Shown here piece by piece: positions 8,302 through 16,646 of a stretch of DNA of 35,732 bases; position 1 is the stretch's first letter; each line of letters starts with the position of its first letter. A model generated the notes under the pieces. That model did not search any database. It was not told the DNA's origin and was given only the letters and a program-made list of their open reading frames with translations. The stretch is from contig JAJDUQ010000039.1 in NCBI GenBank assembly GCA_022826505.1, forward strand, positions 1 to 35,732. Reading direction: 5' to 3'. This DNA comes from Gammaproteobacteria bacterium. GTDB taxonomy: Bacteria > Pseudomonadota > Gammaproteobacteria > HK1. The translations under genes were made by a program, and so were the position numbers.

Positions 8302-8447
8302 CGCGCCCAGGGGACCGGCATCGTACGGGGGCCGTCGGAGCGCGGCACGAGATGACAGTTGTCGCGTCCCGGTGAGGCGCGCCGGCCGACACCGGTGCGG
8401 TTCTCGCCGACGGGCGGGAACCCCGGAGGACGATCGGGTCTAGGGAC

Positions 8448-9371
8448 GTGCTGCGATACCTCTACAAGCGCTCCCTGCACGCCGCCCTGGCGATACTCGT
8501 CGCCACGATCCTGGTCTTCCTGCTGCTCCAGGCGGTTCCCGGCGATCCGATTCGGGTGATGGCGAGCCCCGTCGCCAAGCAGGAGGACATCGAACGACTC
8601 AGACGCAAGTGGGGGCTGGACCAACCGGTCCCCGTGCAGTACGTCCGCTGGATCACCCGAGTCGCCCGAGGGGATTTCGGCCAGTCGGTCAGGATGCGGG
8701 TACCGGTCTCGGACGTGCTCTGGCCGCGATACGTCAACACATTCCGGCTGACCATCCTCAGCATGTGCATCGCGATCGTGGCGGGAGTCGCGATCGGGGT
8801 GATCGCGAGCATCACGCGCGGGAGCGCGTTCGATACCGTGAGCATGGTCGTCGCCGTCAGCGGTTTCTCCATTCCTCCGTTCTGGCTCGGCCTCATTCTG
8901 ATCCTGATCTTCGCGGTGCACCTGGGTTGGCTGCCCGCCGGAAACGGGGACTCCTGGCGGCACATCATCCTTCCGGCGATCTCTCTGGGTATCGCGTCGA
9001 TGGGTCTGATCGCACGCCTTACCCGCTCCACGATGCTCGAGGTGCTCGGTACGAACTACATCCGGACCGCACGCGCGAAGGGTCTCAGGGAGCGTCGAAT
9101 CCTGATGCTCCACGCGTTGAAGAACGCGTCGATTCCGGTGGTGACCATCGTGGGCATGCAGTTCGGGGTGCTGATGTCGGGTGCGGTGGTGACCGAGATC
9201 ATTTTCACGTGGCCCGGCATCGGCTGGCTCCTCGTCAACGGCATCCTCAACCGGGACTTCCCGGTGGTCCAGGCATCGCTCCTGATCGTCAGCGTCACCT
9301 TCATACTGGTGAATCTGCTGGTCGACGTCGTCTACATGTTCCTGGATCCGCGCATACGGTACGAACGCTGA
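8448..9371 (+). CDS. Peptide ABC transporter permease, DppB/OppB type
   Basis: This 307-residue inner-membrane permease has the DppB order: an N-terminal segment (MLRYLYKRSLHAALAILVATILVFLLLQAVPGDPI), a periplasmic loop, then five further segments. The coupling (EAA-type) loop is NYIRTARAKGLRERRILMLHALKNASIPVVTIVGMQFGVLMSGAVVTEIIFTWPGIG near residues 203-260. The GTG start at 8448 gives the canonical N-terminus, although GGAGGA lies somewhat far upstream and AGGGA somewhat close. The stop overlaps the next ATG by one base (TGATG), so the two permeases are translationally coupled. It forms half of the transmembrane channel with the following DppC-type protein. The energising ATPase is not adjacent. 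Confidence 0.94.
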   Translation: MLRYLYKRSLHAALAILVATILVFLLLQAVPGDPIRVMASPVAKQEDIERLRRKWGLDQPVPVQYVRWITRVARGDFGQSVRMRVPVSDVLWPRYVNTFRLTILSMCIAIVAGVAIGVIASITRGSAFDTVSMVVAVSGFSIPPFWLGLILILIFAVHLGWLPAGNGDSWRHIILPAISLGIASMGLIARLTRSTMLEVLGTNYIRTARAKGLRERRILMLHALKNASIPVVTIVGMQFGVLMSGAVVTEIIFTWPGIGWLLVNGILNRDFPVVQASLLIVSVTFILVNLLVDVVYMFLDPRIRYER

Positions 9372-10234
9372 TGTCCGATCTCCCGGGACAACTCGTTGCG
9401 AGTCGAGGGTTCATGCGCAGGGCGAGGAGGAATCCGCACTTCATGATCGGGTTGGGGATCATCGTCATCTACGTGTTCACGGCGGTATTCGGGCCCCATC
9501 TCGCACCCCATGATCCCTACAAGCAGGATCTGGCCAGGAAGCTCGAAGGTCCGAGTCTCCAGAACGTGCTCGGCAACGACGAGCTGGGACGCGACATCCT
9601 GTCCCGAATCATGGACGGCGGGCGATACACCCTCGGCATGTCGGTGGCCGCCGCGTCGCTCGGCCTGGCGGCGGGTCTGGTGCTGGGCGCGACGTCCGGC
9701 TACTTCGGAGGACGCATCGACGCCGTGGTCATGACCGTCATCAACGTCATGGTGGCGTTTCCCGAGTTGCTGATCGCCATCGCGATCATCAGCGTCCTCG
9801 GCAGCGGTGCGTTCAATCTCGTGCTGGCAATCGGGCTGGCGGCCATCCCGTCGTTCGCGCGGCTCGTGCGCGCGTCGGTGCTCTCGATCAGAAACGAGCA
9901 GTTCGTGGAGGCTGCCGTGGCGGCCGGATTCTCCACGCTGCGCATCATCGTGCGACACATCATTCCCAACGTTCTTGCTCCCCTGCTCGTCCACGTGACG
10001 TACACCGTGGCCGCCGCCATTCTCATCGCGTCCGGATTGAGCTTTCTCGGGCTCGGGGTGCAGCCGCCGGCGTCGGAGTGGGGCGTGATGCTGAGCCGGG
10101 GACGGGATTACTTTCGCGTGGCTCCGCACATCGTGATGATTCCAGGTATCGTCATCGCAGTCGGGGTGCTCGGTCTCAATCTGCTCGGCGACGGGTTGCG
10201 CGATCTGCTCGATCCACGGCAGAAGCAACCTTGA
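9371..10234 (+). CDS. Peptide ABC transporter permease, DppC/OppC type
   Basis: This 287-residue partner permease has the DppC-type N-terminal domain (RRARRNPHFMIGLGIIVIYVFTAVFGPHLAPHDPYKQDL), then HVLGNDELGRDILSRIMDGGRYTLGMSV-like family sequence and the coupling loop NEQFVEAAVAAGFSTLRIIVRHIIPNVLAPLLVHVTYTVAAAILIASGLSFLGLG. The ATG at 9371 overlaps the upstream stop. The family-typical end (ADGLRDLLDPR-like, here GDGLRDLLDPRQKQP) is complete. Instead of the usual two ATPase genes, the next gene 168 nt on is an amidohydrolase. The transporter must therefore borrow ATPases from elsewhere, possibly the fused one encoded at 27998-30052, or be non-functional. Confidence 0.94.
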   Translation: MSDLPGQLVASRGFMRRARRNPHFMIGLGIIVIYVFTAVFGPHLAPHDPYKQDLARKLEGPSLQNVLGNDELGRDILSRIMDGGRYTLGMSVAAASLGLAAGLVLGATSGYFGGRIDAVVMTVINVMVAFPELLIAIAIISVLGSGAFNLVLAIGLAAIPSFARLVRASVLSIRNEQFVEAAVAAGFSTLRIIVRHIIPNVLAPLLVHVTYTVAAAILIASGLSFLGLGVQPPASEWGVMLSRGRDYFRVAPHIVMIPGIVIAVGVLGLNLLGDGLRDLLDPRQKQP

Positions 10235-10402
10235 ACGACCGGACGGGACCGGGAGGGCTCGATCGATGCAAACGTGTACCGAGTCCATCGTGCGGTGGCA
10301 GCCCGGGCAGTCGACCCGCGGCGCGGCGACGGTACGCCGGACCGGCCGGCAAGCGGCGGATGAGCTGCAATCATCGTTGATTCGGATGACGGGGACCGGG
10401 TG

Positions 10403-11596
10403 ATGAGGTACTTGCTCAAGGCTGGATGCCTGATCGACGGCACGGGCGGGTCGCCGCGGGAGAACGTCGACGTTCTGTTCGACGAGGGGCGCATTCTCGC
10501 AATCGGCGACCGCGACACGATCGACGACACCGACGCCGCCGTGATTCCGGCGTTCGACAAGGTGGTGTTGCCCGGACTCGTCGATGCCCACGTGCACATC
10601 TGCTTCGACGCGTCCTGCGATCCCGTCTTCAACGTCAGGCACGAACCACCGCCGGACATGATGATCCGGGGAGTCTGCAACGCACGCGACATGCTCCACG
10701 CGGGCGTGACCACGATTCGCACGCTGGGGACACCCGACGATCTGGACCTGCACCTGCGGGACGGTATTCGACAGGGGCTGATTCCGGGTCCCCGCATCGT
10801 GGCCGCCGGGCGCAGCCTCACGGTCACCGGAGGACATGGACACTACTATCGCATCGAAGCGGACGGACCGGCGGAGATGCGGGAGGCGACCCGGCTCCAG
10901 ATCAGGAGCGGCGTGAACGTCATCAAGATCACTGTCACCGGCGGCATCATGACACCCCGCGTCCGGCCCGGGGTGTCGAAATTCGATCTCGACGAGATTC
11001 GAGCCGTGGTCCACGAAGCCCACAAGGCGGGTCTCAAGGTCGCGGCGCACGCCGAGAACCCGGAGGGCGTCAACGATGCGCTGGCGGCCGGCGTCGACAG
11101 CATCGAACATGGATACTTCATGCAGAACACCGAGGGTCTCGACCGGCTCGTGGACACCGGCGCGTACCTGGTCCCGACCCTGATGGCGTACGACCTCATT
11201 GCCGACGGTCTGGAGCAGGGGGTACCGCCGGAAGCGGTGGAGAAGGCGAAGGCGGCGCTGGAGTACAACACCGCGGGCTTTCGCTCGGCGCTGGATGCGG
11301 GGGCCAACGTTGCGATGGGGAGCGATGCCGGAACCGCGTTCAACGACCATGGGCGAAGCTGGCGCGAGGCCTCGTTCATGGTCCGCCACGGCATGACCCC
11401 CATGGCCGCGATTGTCGCCGCCACCCGCAACGGCGCGGAGCTGCTCGGGCTCGGCGCTCAGGTGGGAACGGTGGAATCCGGCAAGATCGCGGATCTGATC
11501 GTCGTCGACGGCGATCCGTTGGCGGACATCGCCAGCCTCGGCAACGTGGTCTGCACCATCCAGGGTGGTCGCATCGTCATGAGGAACGGGTTGTGA
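10403..11596 (+). CDS. Metal-dependent amidohydrolase, Xaa-Pro/Xaa-Arg dipeptidase-like (copy 1)
   Basis: This 397-residue cytosolic amidohydrolase has all binuclear-metal ligands: HxH at H63/H65 (GLVDAHVH), the carboxylated lysine K175 (VIKITVTGG), H216 (AAHAEN), H236 (SIEHGYF) and D308 (MGSDAG). The pattern fits the imidazolonepropionase/prolidase-like group that includes the Xaa-Arg/Lys carboxypeptidases of Caulobacter. It probably cleaves dipeptides or N-acyl amino acids. A GTG directly before the ATG (10400) is an equally possible start. The gene lies downstream of peptide permeases, and its stop is 2 nt before the start of a close paralogue. The two proteins agree along their whole length, so they are a tandem duplication. 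Exact substrate is not deducible. Confidence 0.92.
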   Translation: MRYLLKAGCLIDGTGGSPRENVDVLFDEGRILAIGDRDTIDDTDAAVIPAFDKVVLPGLVDAHVHICFDASCDPVFNVRHEPPPDMMIRGVCNARDMLHAGVTTIRTLGTPDDLDLHLRDGIRQGLIPGPRIVAAGRSLTVTGGHGHYYRIEADGPAEMREATRLQIRSGVNVIKITVTGGIMTPRVRPGVSKFDLDEIRAVVHEAHKAGLKVAAHAENPEGVNDALAAGVDSIEHGYFMQNTEGLDRLVDTGAYLVPTLMAYDLIADGLEQGVPPEAVEKAKAALEYNTAGFRSALDAGANVAMGSDAGTAFNDHGRSWREASFMVRHGMTPMAAIVAATRNGAELLGLGAQVGTVESGKIADLIVVDGDPLADIASLGNVVCTIQGGRIVMRNGL

Positions 11597-11598
11597 GC

Positions 11599-12804
11599 AT
11601 GCTCGTCCGGGCCGGGAACCTGATCGACGGGACCGGTACCTTTGCCCGGGAGGACATGGGCCTGCTGATCGCCAACGGTCGAATCGCGGATGTCTTCCCC
11701 TGGCGGGAGTCGGGTCCACCGTCCGACGAGTTCATCGACGCTCGCGAGGCGACGGTACTGCCGGGTCTGATCGACGTTCACGTGCATCCGTGCATGAACC
11801 CCGACCCCGATGCCGGGACCGTGCGCGAGCCGATGGGCGTGCAAGCGGTGCGCGGTGTGCACAACATGCGCGAGATGCTCATGAGCGGCATCACTTCCAT
11901 CCGCACTCTCGGTACCGCCTGGGAGCTGGACTTCAATCTGCGCGACGCCATTGGTCAGGGACTGATTCCCGGCCCTCGCATGATTGCCGCCGGTCGGGGC
12001 ATCTCGATGACCGGTGGTCACGGCCACTCCTTCAGCATCGAGGCGGACGGACCCGATCAGGTCCGAAAGGCGGTCCGCACCTGCATCCGCAACGGAGCTG
12101 ACGTGATCAAGCTGTTCGCGACCGGGGGCGTGCTGACGCCGTGCGGCATCCCCGGAATTCCCCAGCTCGACCTCGACGAGCTGGAAGCGGCGGTGCATGA
12201 GGCGCACAAGCACGGCATCAGGCTCGCAGCCCACGCCGAAGGAAGACGCGGGGTGAACGACGCGCTGGCGGCGGGTATCGACAGCATCGAACACGGCTAT
12301 TTCCTCGACAACGACGAGGGCATCGAGCGTCTGGTGAGGAACGGAGCCTGGCTGGTGCCGACCATCATGGCGTACGACCTGATCGCGAACGCCACTGCCC
12401 ACGGCATCTCCTCGGAGGCCGTCACCAACGCCGCGTCAGCGCTGGAGTACAACACGGTCGGGTTTCGAAATGCCGTCGACGCGGGCGCGAAGATCGCGAT
12501 GGGAAGCGATGCGGGAACCCCGTTGAACGATCATGGGCGCGCGTGGCGCGAGCTGATCTTCATGGTGAGGAACGGAATGAGTCCCATGCAGGCGCTGGTT
12601 GCCGCTACAAGGGGGGGCGCCGATCTGCTGGGAATGGGTCAGGAGATCGGGACGCTCGAGCCGGGCAAGGCTGCTGATCTGATCGTCGTGAACGGCGATC
12701 CCCTGTCCGACATCCGGGACATCGGCCGTGTTTCGTGGGTCGTCAAGGCCGGAGTAGTCCGGCGGAGCGAGCACGACAGCGTACTGTTTCCACGCACGAT
12801 ATGA
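11599..12804 (+). CDS. Metal-dependent amidohydrolase, paralogue of the preceding gene (copy 2)
   Basis: This 401-residue paralogue keeps every metal ligand: H61/H63 (GLIDVHVH), K171 (DVIKLFATGG), H212 (AAHAEG), H232 (SIEHGYF) and D304 (MGSDAG). Its substrate-side residues differ from copy 1 (PCMNPDPDAG after HxH where copy 1 has ICFDASCD; FATGGVLTPCGIPG where copy 1 has TVTGGIMTPRVRPG), so specificity has probably shifted. The ATG at 11599 follows the upstream stop by 2 nt; an in-frame GTG at 11593 overlaps that stop and may be used for coupled translation. The C-terminus (VKAGVVRRSEHDSVLFPRTI) recurs as a degenerate copy 103 nt downstream. Expected location is cytoplasm, acting on imported peptides or their derivatives. 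Confidence 0.92.
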   Translation: MLVRAGNLIDGTGTFAREDMGLLIANGRIADVFPWRESGPPSDEFIDAREATVLPGLIDVHVHPCMNPDPDAGTVREPMGVQAVRGVHNMREMLMSGITSIRTLGTAWELDFNLRDAIGQGLIPGPRMIAAGRGISMTGGHGHSFSIEADGPDQVRKAVRTCIRNGADVIKLFATGGVLTPCGIPGIPQLDLDELEAAVHEAHKHGIRLAAHAEGRRGVNDALAAGIDSIEHGYFLDNDEGIERLVRNGAWLVPTIMAYDLIANATAHGISSEAVTNAASALEYNTVGFRNAVDAGAKIAMGSDAGTPLNDHGRAWRELIFMVRNGMSPMQALVAATRGGADLLGMGQEIGTLEPGKAADLIVVNGDPLSDIRDIGRVSWVVKAGVVRRSEHDSVLFPRTI

Positions 12805-12823
12805 TGCACGGCGCCGAACCTTC

Positions 12824-12907
12824 ATCGGTCGCATTTCATGGGACGTCAAGGCCGGAGTGGTCTACCCGAACGAGCACGACGGCACACTGTCCCCACGCGA
12901 TCCGACG
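12824..12907 (+). pseudogene. Remnant of a third amidohydrolase copy (C-terminal tail only)
   Basis: Translated in frame from 12824, this stretch reads IGRISWDVKAGVVYPNEHD, then GTLSPRD. It aligns with the end of the intact upstream gene (IGRVSWVVKAGVVRRSEHD, then SVLFPRT; nt 12721-12803). By eye, roughly three quarters of the bases match. It is out of frame with the upstream gene, has no start and no matching upstream domain, and runs into the opposing M28 peptidase gene. It is best read as the scar of a deleted third tandem copy or of unequal recombination. Confidence 0.72.
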
Positions 12908-12927
12908 CGCGGGCTCCACACCCTCCG

Positions 12928-14226
12928 TTACCGCTGGCCGTCCGGGCGCAGGTCCAGCCAGCGTTTCGACGGTCTCGACCTGCCCAGCCCCAGATTTCGG
13001 TCCGTTCCGAGACGCTCGATCATGGCGCAGGAGACCGTCGCGGTGTCGGCGACGACACGAAAGTCCAGCAGGTCGAGCGTGTCTCCACCGGTGTGGTAGT
13101 AGGGATGCGTGGGAGGATGTCGCCAGAAGAAGCAGGACGGCACTCCGGCGTCGATGAACGGATTGTGGTCGGAGCCGGGGAACAGCGAGGCATCCATCTC
13201 CTCGTCCGGTGACCAGTTCACCTGCCGCGCGGTCTCGACGGCCAGCGCCCGGATCGATGCGTCCGCATGCAGCGATCGCTGCGACGGGGCCCACCCGGGT
13301 GCATCGAGGTTGACCATCCCCACCGTGCTGTCGAGGGTGTCGCGGTGCAGCCGGCAGTAGTGGGTCGAACCGCGGAATCCGCCTTCCTCGTCGGCAAAGG
13401 CTGCGAAGACGAGATTCCGGTGCAGGCGCGTACTCGCCAGCACATCGGCGACTTCGATGAGGCTGGCGATGCCGGATGCGTTGTCCGATGCTCCGACCCC
13501 CTCGAGCTGGCTGTCGTAGTGTCCGCCGATGACGGCTCTCTCGCCGGTCCCGTCGACGCTCGCAAGTTCTCCCACCACATTCGCGGTGGTGACGATCTCG
13601 TAACGCGCGTCGTGCACCACGCGGACTCGTCGGCTCGACACTCGAACATGCTCCACCAGACGCTCCGCGTCTCCGCGTTCGACGGTGACTCCGGGAATCG
13701 GCAGCCGTGTGCCGTTCGGATTCGCGGCCAGTGCGGGATACATCATCGCGTTGAGATGACAGATATGACCGTCCCGTGCCTCGCTGACGTCCACGACGGC
13801 AACCGCACCTTCCGCCACCAGACGTTCGGTGAACAGATATGGATACGGGCACTGCAGGATCGCGATTCTGCCGGCCAGACCTCCACAGCGGCGGATTGCC
13901 CTGTCGAGGTCCGACGGCTCGCGAAGAACGCCCAGATCGACCGCCTCGGACTCCACGTCGCCGGAGCCGGTGAACTGGAGCCCGACGCAGGCCAGGGCGC
14001 TCCCCGACGCGACGCCGATCAGCTCGCATCGTGCAGTCCTCGCCCGATAGGTTGCGACTTCGAAGGTCTCTTCACGCACGTGCGCCAGCCCGACATCGCG
14101 AAAGCGCTGCTTGATGTAATCCCGGGCCTCGGCCTCACCCGGATTGCCGACGAAGCGATTTCCGATTTCGCACAGGGCGGCGGCATCGGTTCGAATATTC
14201 TCATGCCGGATCGGACGACTGTTCAT
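12928..14226 (-). CDS. M28-family zinc metallopeptidase (aminopeptidase-like)
   Basis: This 432-residue protein has the M28 binuclear zinc site: H236 in IGGHYDSQ, D248 in GASDNASGIAS, E280/E281 in FADEEGGFRGSTHY, D308 in NLDAPG and H378 in YYHTGGDTLD. A PA-like inserted domain occupies about residues 95-205. No signal peptide is visible, unlike many M28 enzymes, so it probably trims peptides in the cytoplasm. Start 14226 is preceded by GAGGG at 9 nt. It converges on the amidohydrolase pair and its 3' end is about 20 nt from the amidohydrolase remnant. It is divergent from acetoacetyl-CoA synthetase. The context supports use of imported peptides. Confidence 0.93.
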   Translation of the reverse strand: MNSRPIRHENIRTDAAALCEIGNRFVGNPGEAEARDYIKQRFRDVGLAHVREETFEVATYRARTARCELIGVASGSALACVGLQFTGSGDVESEAVDLGVLREPSDLDRAIRRCGGLAGRIAILQCPYPYLFTERLVAEGAVAVVDVSEARDGHICHLNAMMYPALAANPNGTRLPIPGVTVERGDAERLVEHVRVSSRRVRVVHDARYEIVTTANVVGELASVDGTGERAVIGGHYDSQLEGVGASDNASGIASLIEVADVLASTRLHRNLVFAAFADEEGGFRGSTHYCRLHRDTLDSTVGMVNLDAPGWAPSQRSLHADASIRALAVETARQVNWSPDEEMDASLFPGSDHNPFIDAGVPSCFFWRHPPTHPYYHTGGDTLDLLDFRVVADTATVSCAMIERLGTDRNLGLGRSRPSKRWLDLRPDGQR

Positions 14227-14292
14227 TCGCTGGAACCCTCGATGGACGTGTCCGACCGACGCCCTGCGTGCCGCAGAATGCGCCGGTCAGGC

Positions 14293-14348
14293 ACTTGTTG
14301 CCGACATGACGTCACCGGTACGCCGTGCGCAGTGCAGCCGCAACAAGT
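14293..14348. promoter_or_regulatory. Widely spaced inverted repeat in a divergent promoter region
   Basis: ACTTGTTGC (14293-14301) and GCAACAAGT (14340-14348) are perfect inverted copies 38 nt apart, inside the 264-nt spacer between the divergent M28 peptidase and acetoacetyl-CoA synthetase genes. A spaced pair of sites could bind a dimeric regulator or form a DNA loop. No -35/-10 pair stands out. Confidence 0.35.
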
Positions 14349-14490
14349 CGGGAGTCCGTGAACCGCGACGCCGAAAGGGCGGCTGACGCGCCTTGCAGAA
14401 TGATTGCAGGGTCTCGCCCGGGTGGGCAAACGTAGGCCGCAAATTTCTGTGAGGTTAGGATCGGACCGGTCGAGTCCATCGGAGGCAGCA

Positions 14491-16443
14491 ATGGCCGAAA
14501 TTCTCTGGCAACCCTCTCCGGAGCAGGTCGCGACTGCAAACGTCACCCGCTTCGCGGCCATGGTGCGCGAACACCACGGCGTGGACGCAGACACCTACGC
14601 GATGCTGCACCGCTGGTCGATCGAAGACCGTTCCGCGTTCTGGTCGGCGATCTGGGACTACGGCGAGGTCGTCGGCGACCGCGGCGACGGACCCGTGCTG
14701 GTCGACGGCGACCGGATGCCCGGCGCAAAGTGGTTCCCCGGCGCGCGCCTCAACTTCGCCGAGAACCTGCTCCGACGCCGTGACGACACGCCCGCAATCC
14801 TGTTTCGAGGCGAGGACCGTGTTCGCTACGCGCTCAGCTTTCGAAGACTCCATGACATGGTTGCCGTGGTCGCGCAAGCCTTGTGCGAGGCCGGAGTCAC
14901 CAGGGGCGATCGCGTCGCAGGCTACATGCCCAACCTGCCCGAGACCGTTGTCGCGATGCTCGCCACCACGAGCATCGGCGCGATCTGGTCGTCGGCGTCT
15001 CCGGACTTCGGCGTGCAGGGTGTGGTTGATCGATTCGGACAGATCGAGCCGAAAGTTCTTTTCAGTGCCGACGGCTACTTCTACGCCGGAAAGCGGTTCG
15101 ACTCCATGGGCCGGCTCGGGTCGATCGCGGCCGAGGTTCCGTCGATCGAGCGGATGGTCGTGGTGCCCTACACGATGACCTCGCCTGACGTCTCCGCGGT
15201 CGCGAGGGCGGTCACTCTCGATGAGTTCGTGACCGGCCTCGCCCCCGTGGAAATCGAGTTCGAACGCCTCCCGTTCGACCATCCCCTCTACATCATGTAC
15301 TCCTCCGGTACCACCGGAGCCCCGAAGTGCATCGTCCACGGCGCGGGCGGCACGCTGCTCCAGCACATCAAGGAGCTCGCCCTGCACAGCAACGTCGGGC
15401 GCGGGAAACGGCTCCTGTACTTCACCACGTGCGGCTGGATGATGTGGAACTGGCAGGTGAGCGCGCTGGCGTGCGAGGCGACGCTCGCGCTCTACGACGG
15501 CTCCCCGTTTCACCCCGACGGCAACGCGCTGTTCGACTACGTGGACGAGGAGGGCATCAATGCATTCGGGACCTCCGCCAAGTACATCGACGCGGTCAGG
15601 AAGGCGGAACTGGTACCTGCGAAGACGCACGATCTTTCGACGTTGGAAGCCATCCTCTCCACTGGATCTCCGCTCGTACCCGAAAGCTTCGATTTCGTCT
15701 ACGAGTCCATCAAGGAAGACGTCTGCCTCTCGTCGATCAGCGGCGGTACCGACATCATCTCCTGCTTTGTGGTCGGCAACCCCGCCGCGCCGGTGCGCCG
15801 CGGCGAGATCCAGTGCCTGGGCCTGGGGCTCGACGTGCATGCCTTCGACGACGAAGGGCGCAGCGTCGTCGGCGAAAAGGGCGAACTGGTCTGCACCAGC
15901 GCGTTTCCTTCGATGCCGGTCGGCTTCTGGAACGACCCGGACGGGCGCAAGTACCACGACGCCTACTTTGCCCGGTTCGACAACGTCTGGTGCCACGGCG
16001 ATTACGTGGAGATCACCGAGCACGGAGGAGTGATCATCCACGGCCGTTCCGACGCGGTGCTCAACCCCGGCGGTGTGCGCATCGGCACCGCCGAGGTCTA
16101 CCGCCAGGTGGAGCAGCTCGAGGAAGTGGTGGAAGCGCTGGTCATCGGCCAGCAGTGGGAGGGTGACGTCCGTGTGGTGCTCTTCGTAATCCTGCGCGAC
16201 GGGCGTGCGCTCGACGAGGTGCTGGAATCGAAGATCCGTTCCCACATCCGTGCCAATGCGACCCCGCGCCACGTGCCGGCGCGGATCGTACAGGTGACCG
16301 ATATCCCGCGTACCCGGAGCGGAAAGATCACGGAGCTGGCAGTGCGTGATGTCGTGCATGGCCGAGAGGTGAAGAACAAGGAAGCGCTCTCGAACCCCGA
16401 GGCGCTCGACCAGTTCGCCCATTGTCCGGAGCTCGACACCTGA
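14491..16443 (+). CDS. Acetoacetyl-CoA synthetase (acetoacetate-CoA ligase)
   Basis: This 650-residue AMP-forming ligase has the length and layout of acetoacetyl-CoA synthetase. The N-terminal ACAS-type region includes [16 protein letters not shown] and [18 protein letters not shown]. The ATP motif [18 protein letters not shown] lies near 266-283, and the family marker [15 protein letters not shown] near 311-325. [18 protein letters not shown] precedes the C-terminal domain, which carries the catalytic lysine in [12 protein letters not shown] near 605-616. Start 14491 is preceded by GGAGGC; the frame is open upstream but lacks family sequence. It activates acetoacetate so that it enters acetyl-CoA metabolism or polyhydroxybutyrate synthesis. 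It stands alone between a peptidase and an ion channel, so it is probably monocistronic. Confidence 0.95.
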   Translation: MAEILWQPSPEQVATANVTRFAAMVREHHGVDADTYAMLHRWSIEDRSAFWSAIWDYGEVVGDRGDGPVLVDGDRMPGAKWFPGARLNFAENLLRRRDDTPAILFRGEDRVRYALSFRRLHDMVAVVAQALCEAGVTRGDRVAGYMPNLPETVVAMLATTSIGAIWSSASPDFGVQGVVDRFGQIEPKVLFSADGYFYAGKRFDSMGRLGSIAAEVPSIERMVVVPYTMTSPDVSAVARAVTLDEFVTGLAPVEIEFERLPFDHPLYIMYSSGTTGAPKCIVHGAGGTLLQHIKELALHSNVGRGKRLLYFTTCGWMMWNWQVSALACEATLALYDGSPFHPDGNALFDYVDEEGINAFGTSAKYIDAVRKAELVPAKTHDLSTLEAILSTGSPLVPESFDFVYESIKEDVCLSSISGGTDIISCFVVGNPAAPVRRGEIQCLGLGLDVHAFDDEGRSVVGEKGELVCTSAFPSMPVGFWNDPDGRKYHDAYFARFDNVWCHGDYVEITEHGGVIIHGRSDAVLNPGGVRIGTAEVYRQVEQLEEVVEALVIGQQWEGDVRVVLFVILRDGRALDEVLESKIRSHIRANATPRHVPARIVQVTDIPRTRSGKITELAVRDVVHGREVKNKEALSNPEALDQFAHCPELDT

Positions 16444-16616
16444 GCGCCAAGCCGGCAAGCCCGCGGGCAGGATGGCTGTCGCTCCGCAACCGCCGTCACC
16501 CTCTCCGGAATCGGGCCCGTTCAGCGCTCTCCGATGCAGGGCGCGGTGCCCACCGGCGTCCCGTCAACGGAACCGAGCATTCATGGACTCATCGCAATCC
16601 ATGCATCGAAGAGTCG

Positions 16617-16637
16617 GGAGCCCGCGTCGCGGGCTCC
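16617..16637. terminator. Hairpin between convergent genes
   Basis: GGAGCCCGC (16617-16625) pairs exactly with GCGGGCTCC (16629-16637) around the loop GTC. It sits between the end of acetoacetyl-CoA synthetase and the end of the opposing sodium-channel gene, 9 nt beyond the latter's stop. There is no T run on either side, so a bidirectional terminator role is plausible but unproved. Confidence 0.5.
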
Positions 16638-16646
16638 GCAAGCGGC

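Noticed and set aside
9332-11719. A 795-codon antisense frame across the permease and amidohydrolase
   Set aside because: It spans two unrelated genes on the other strand and has no domain sense.
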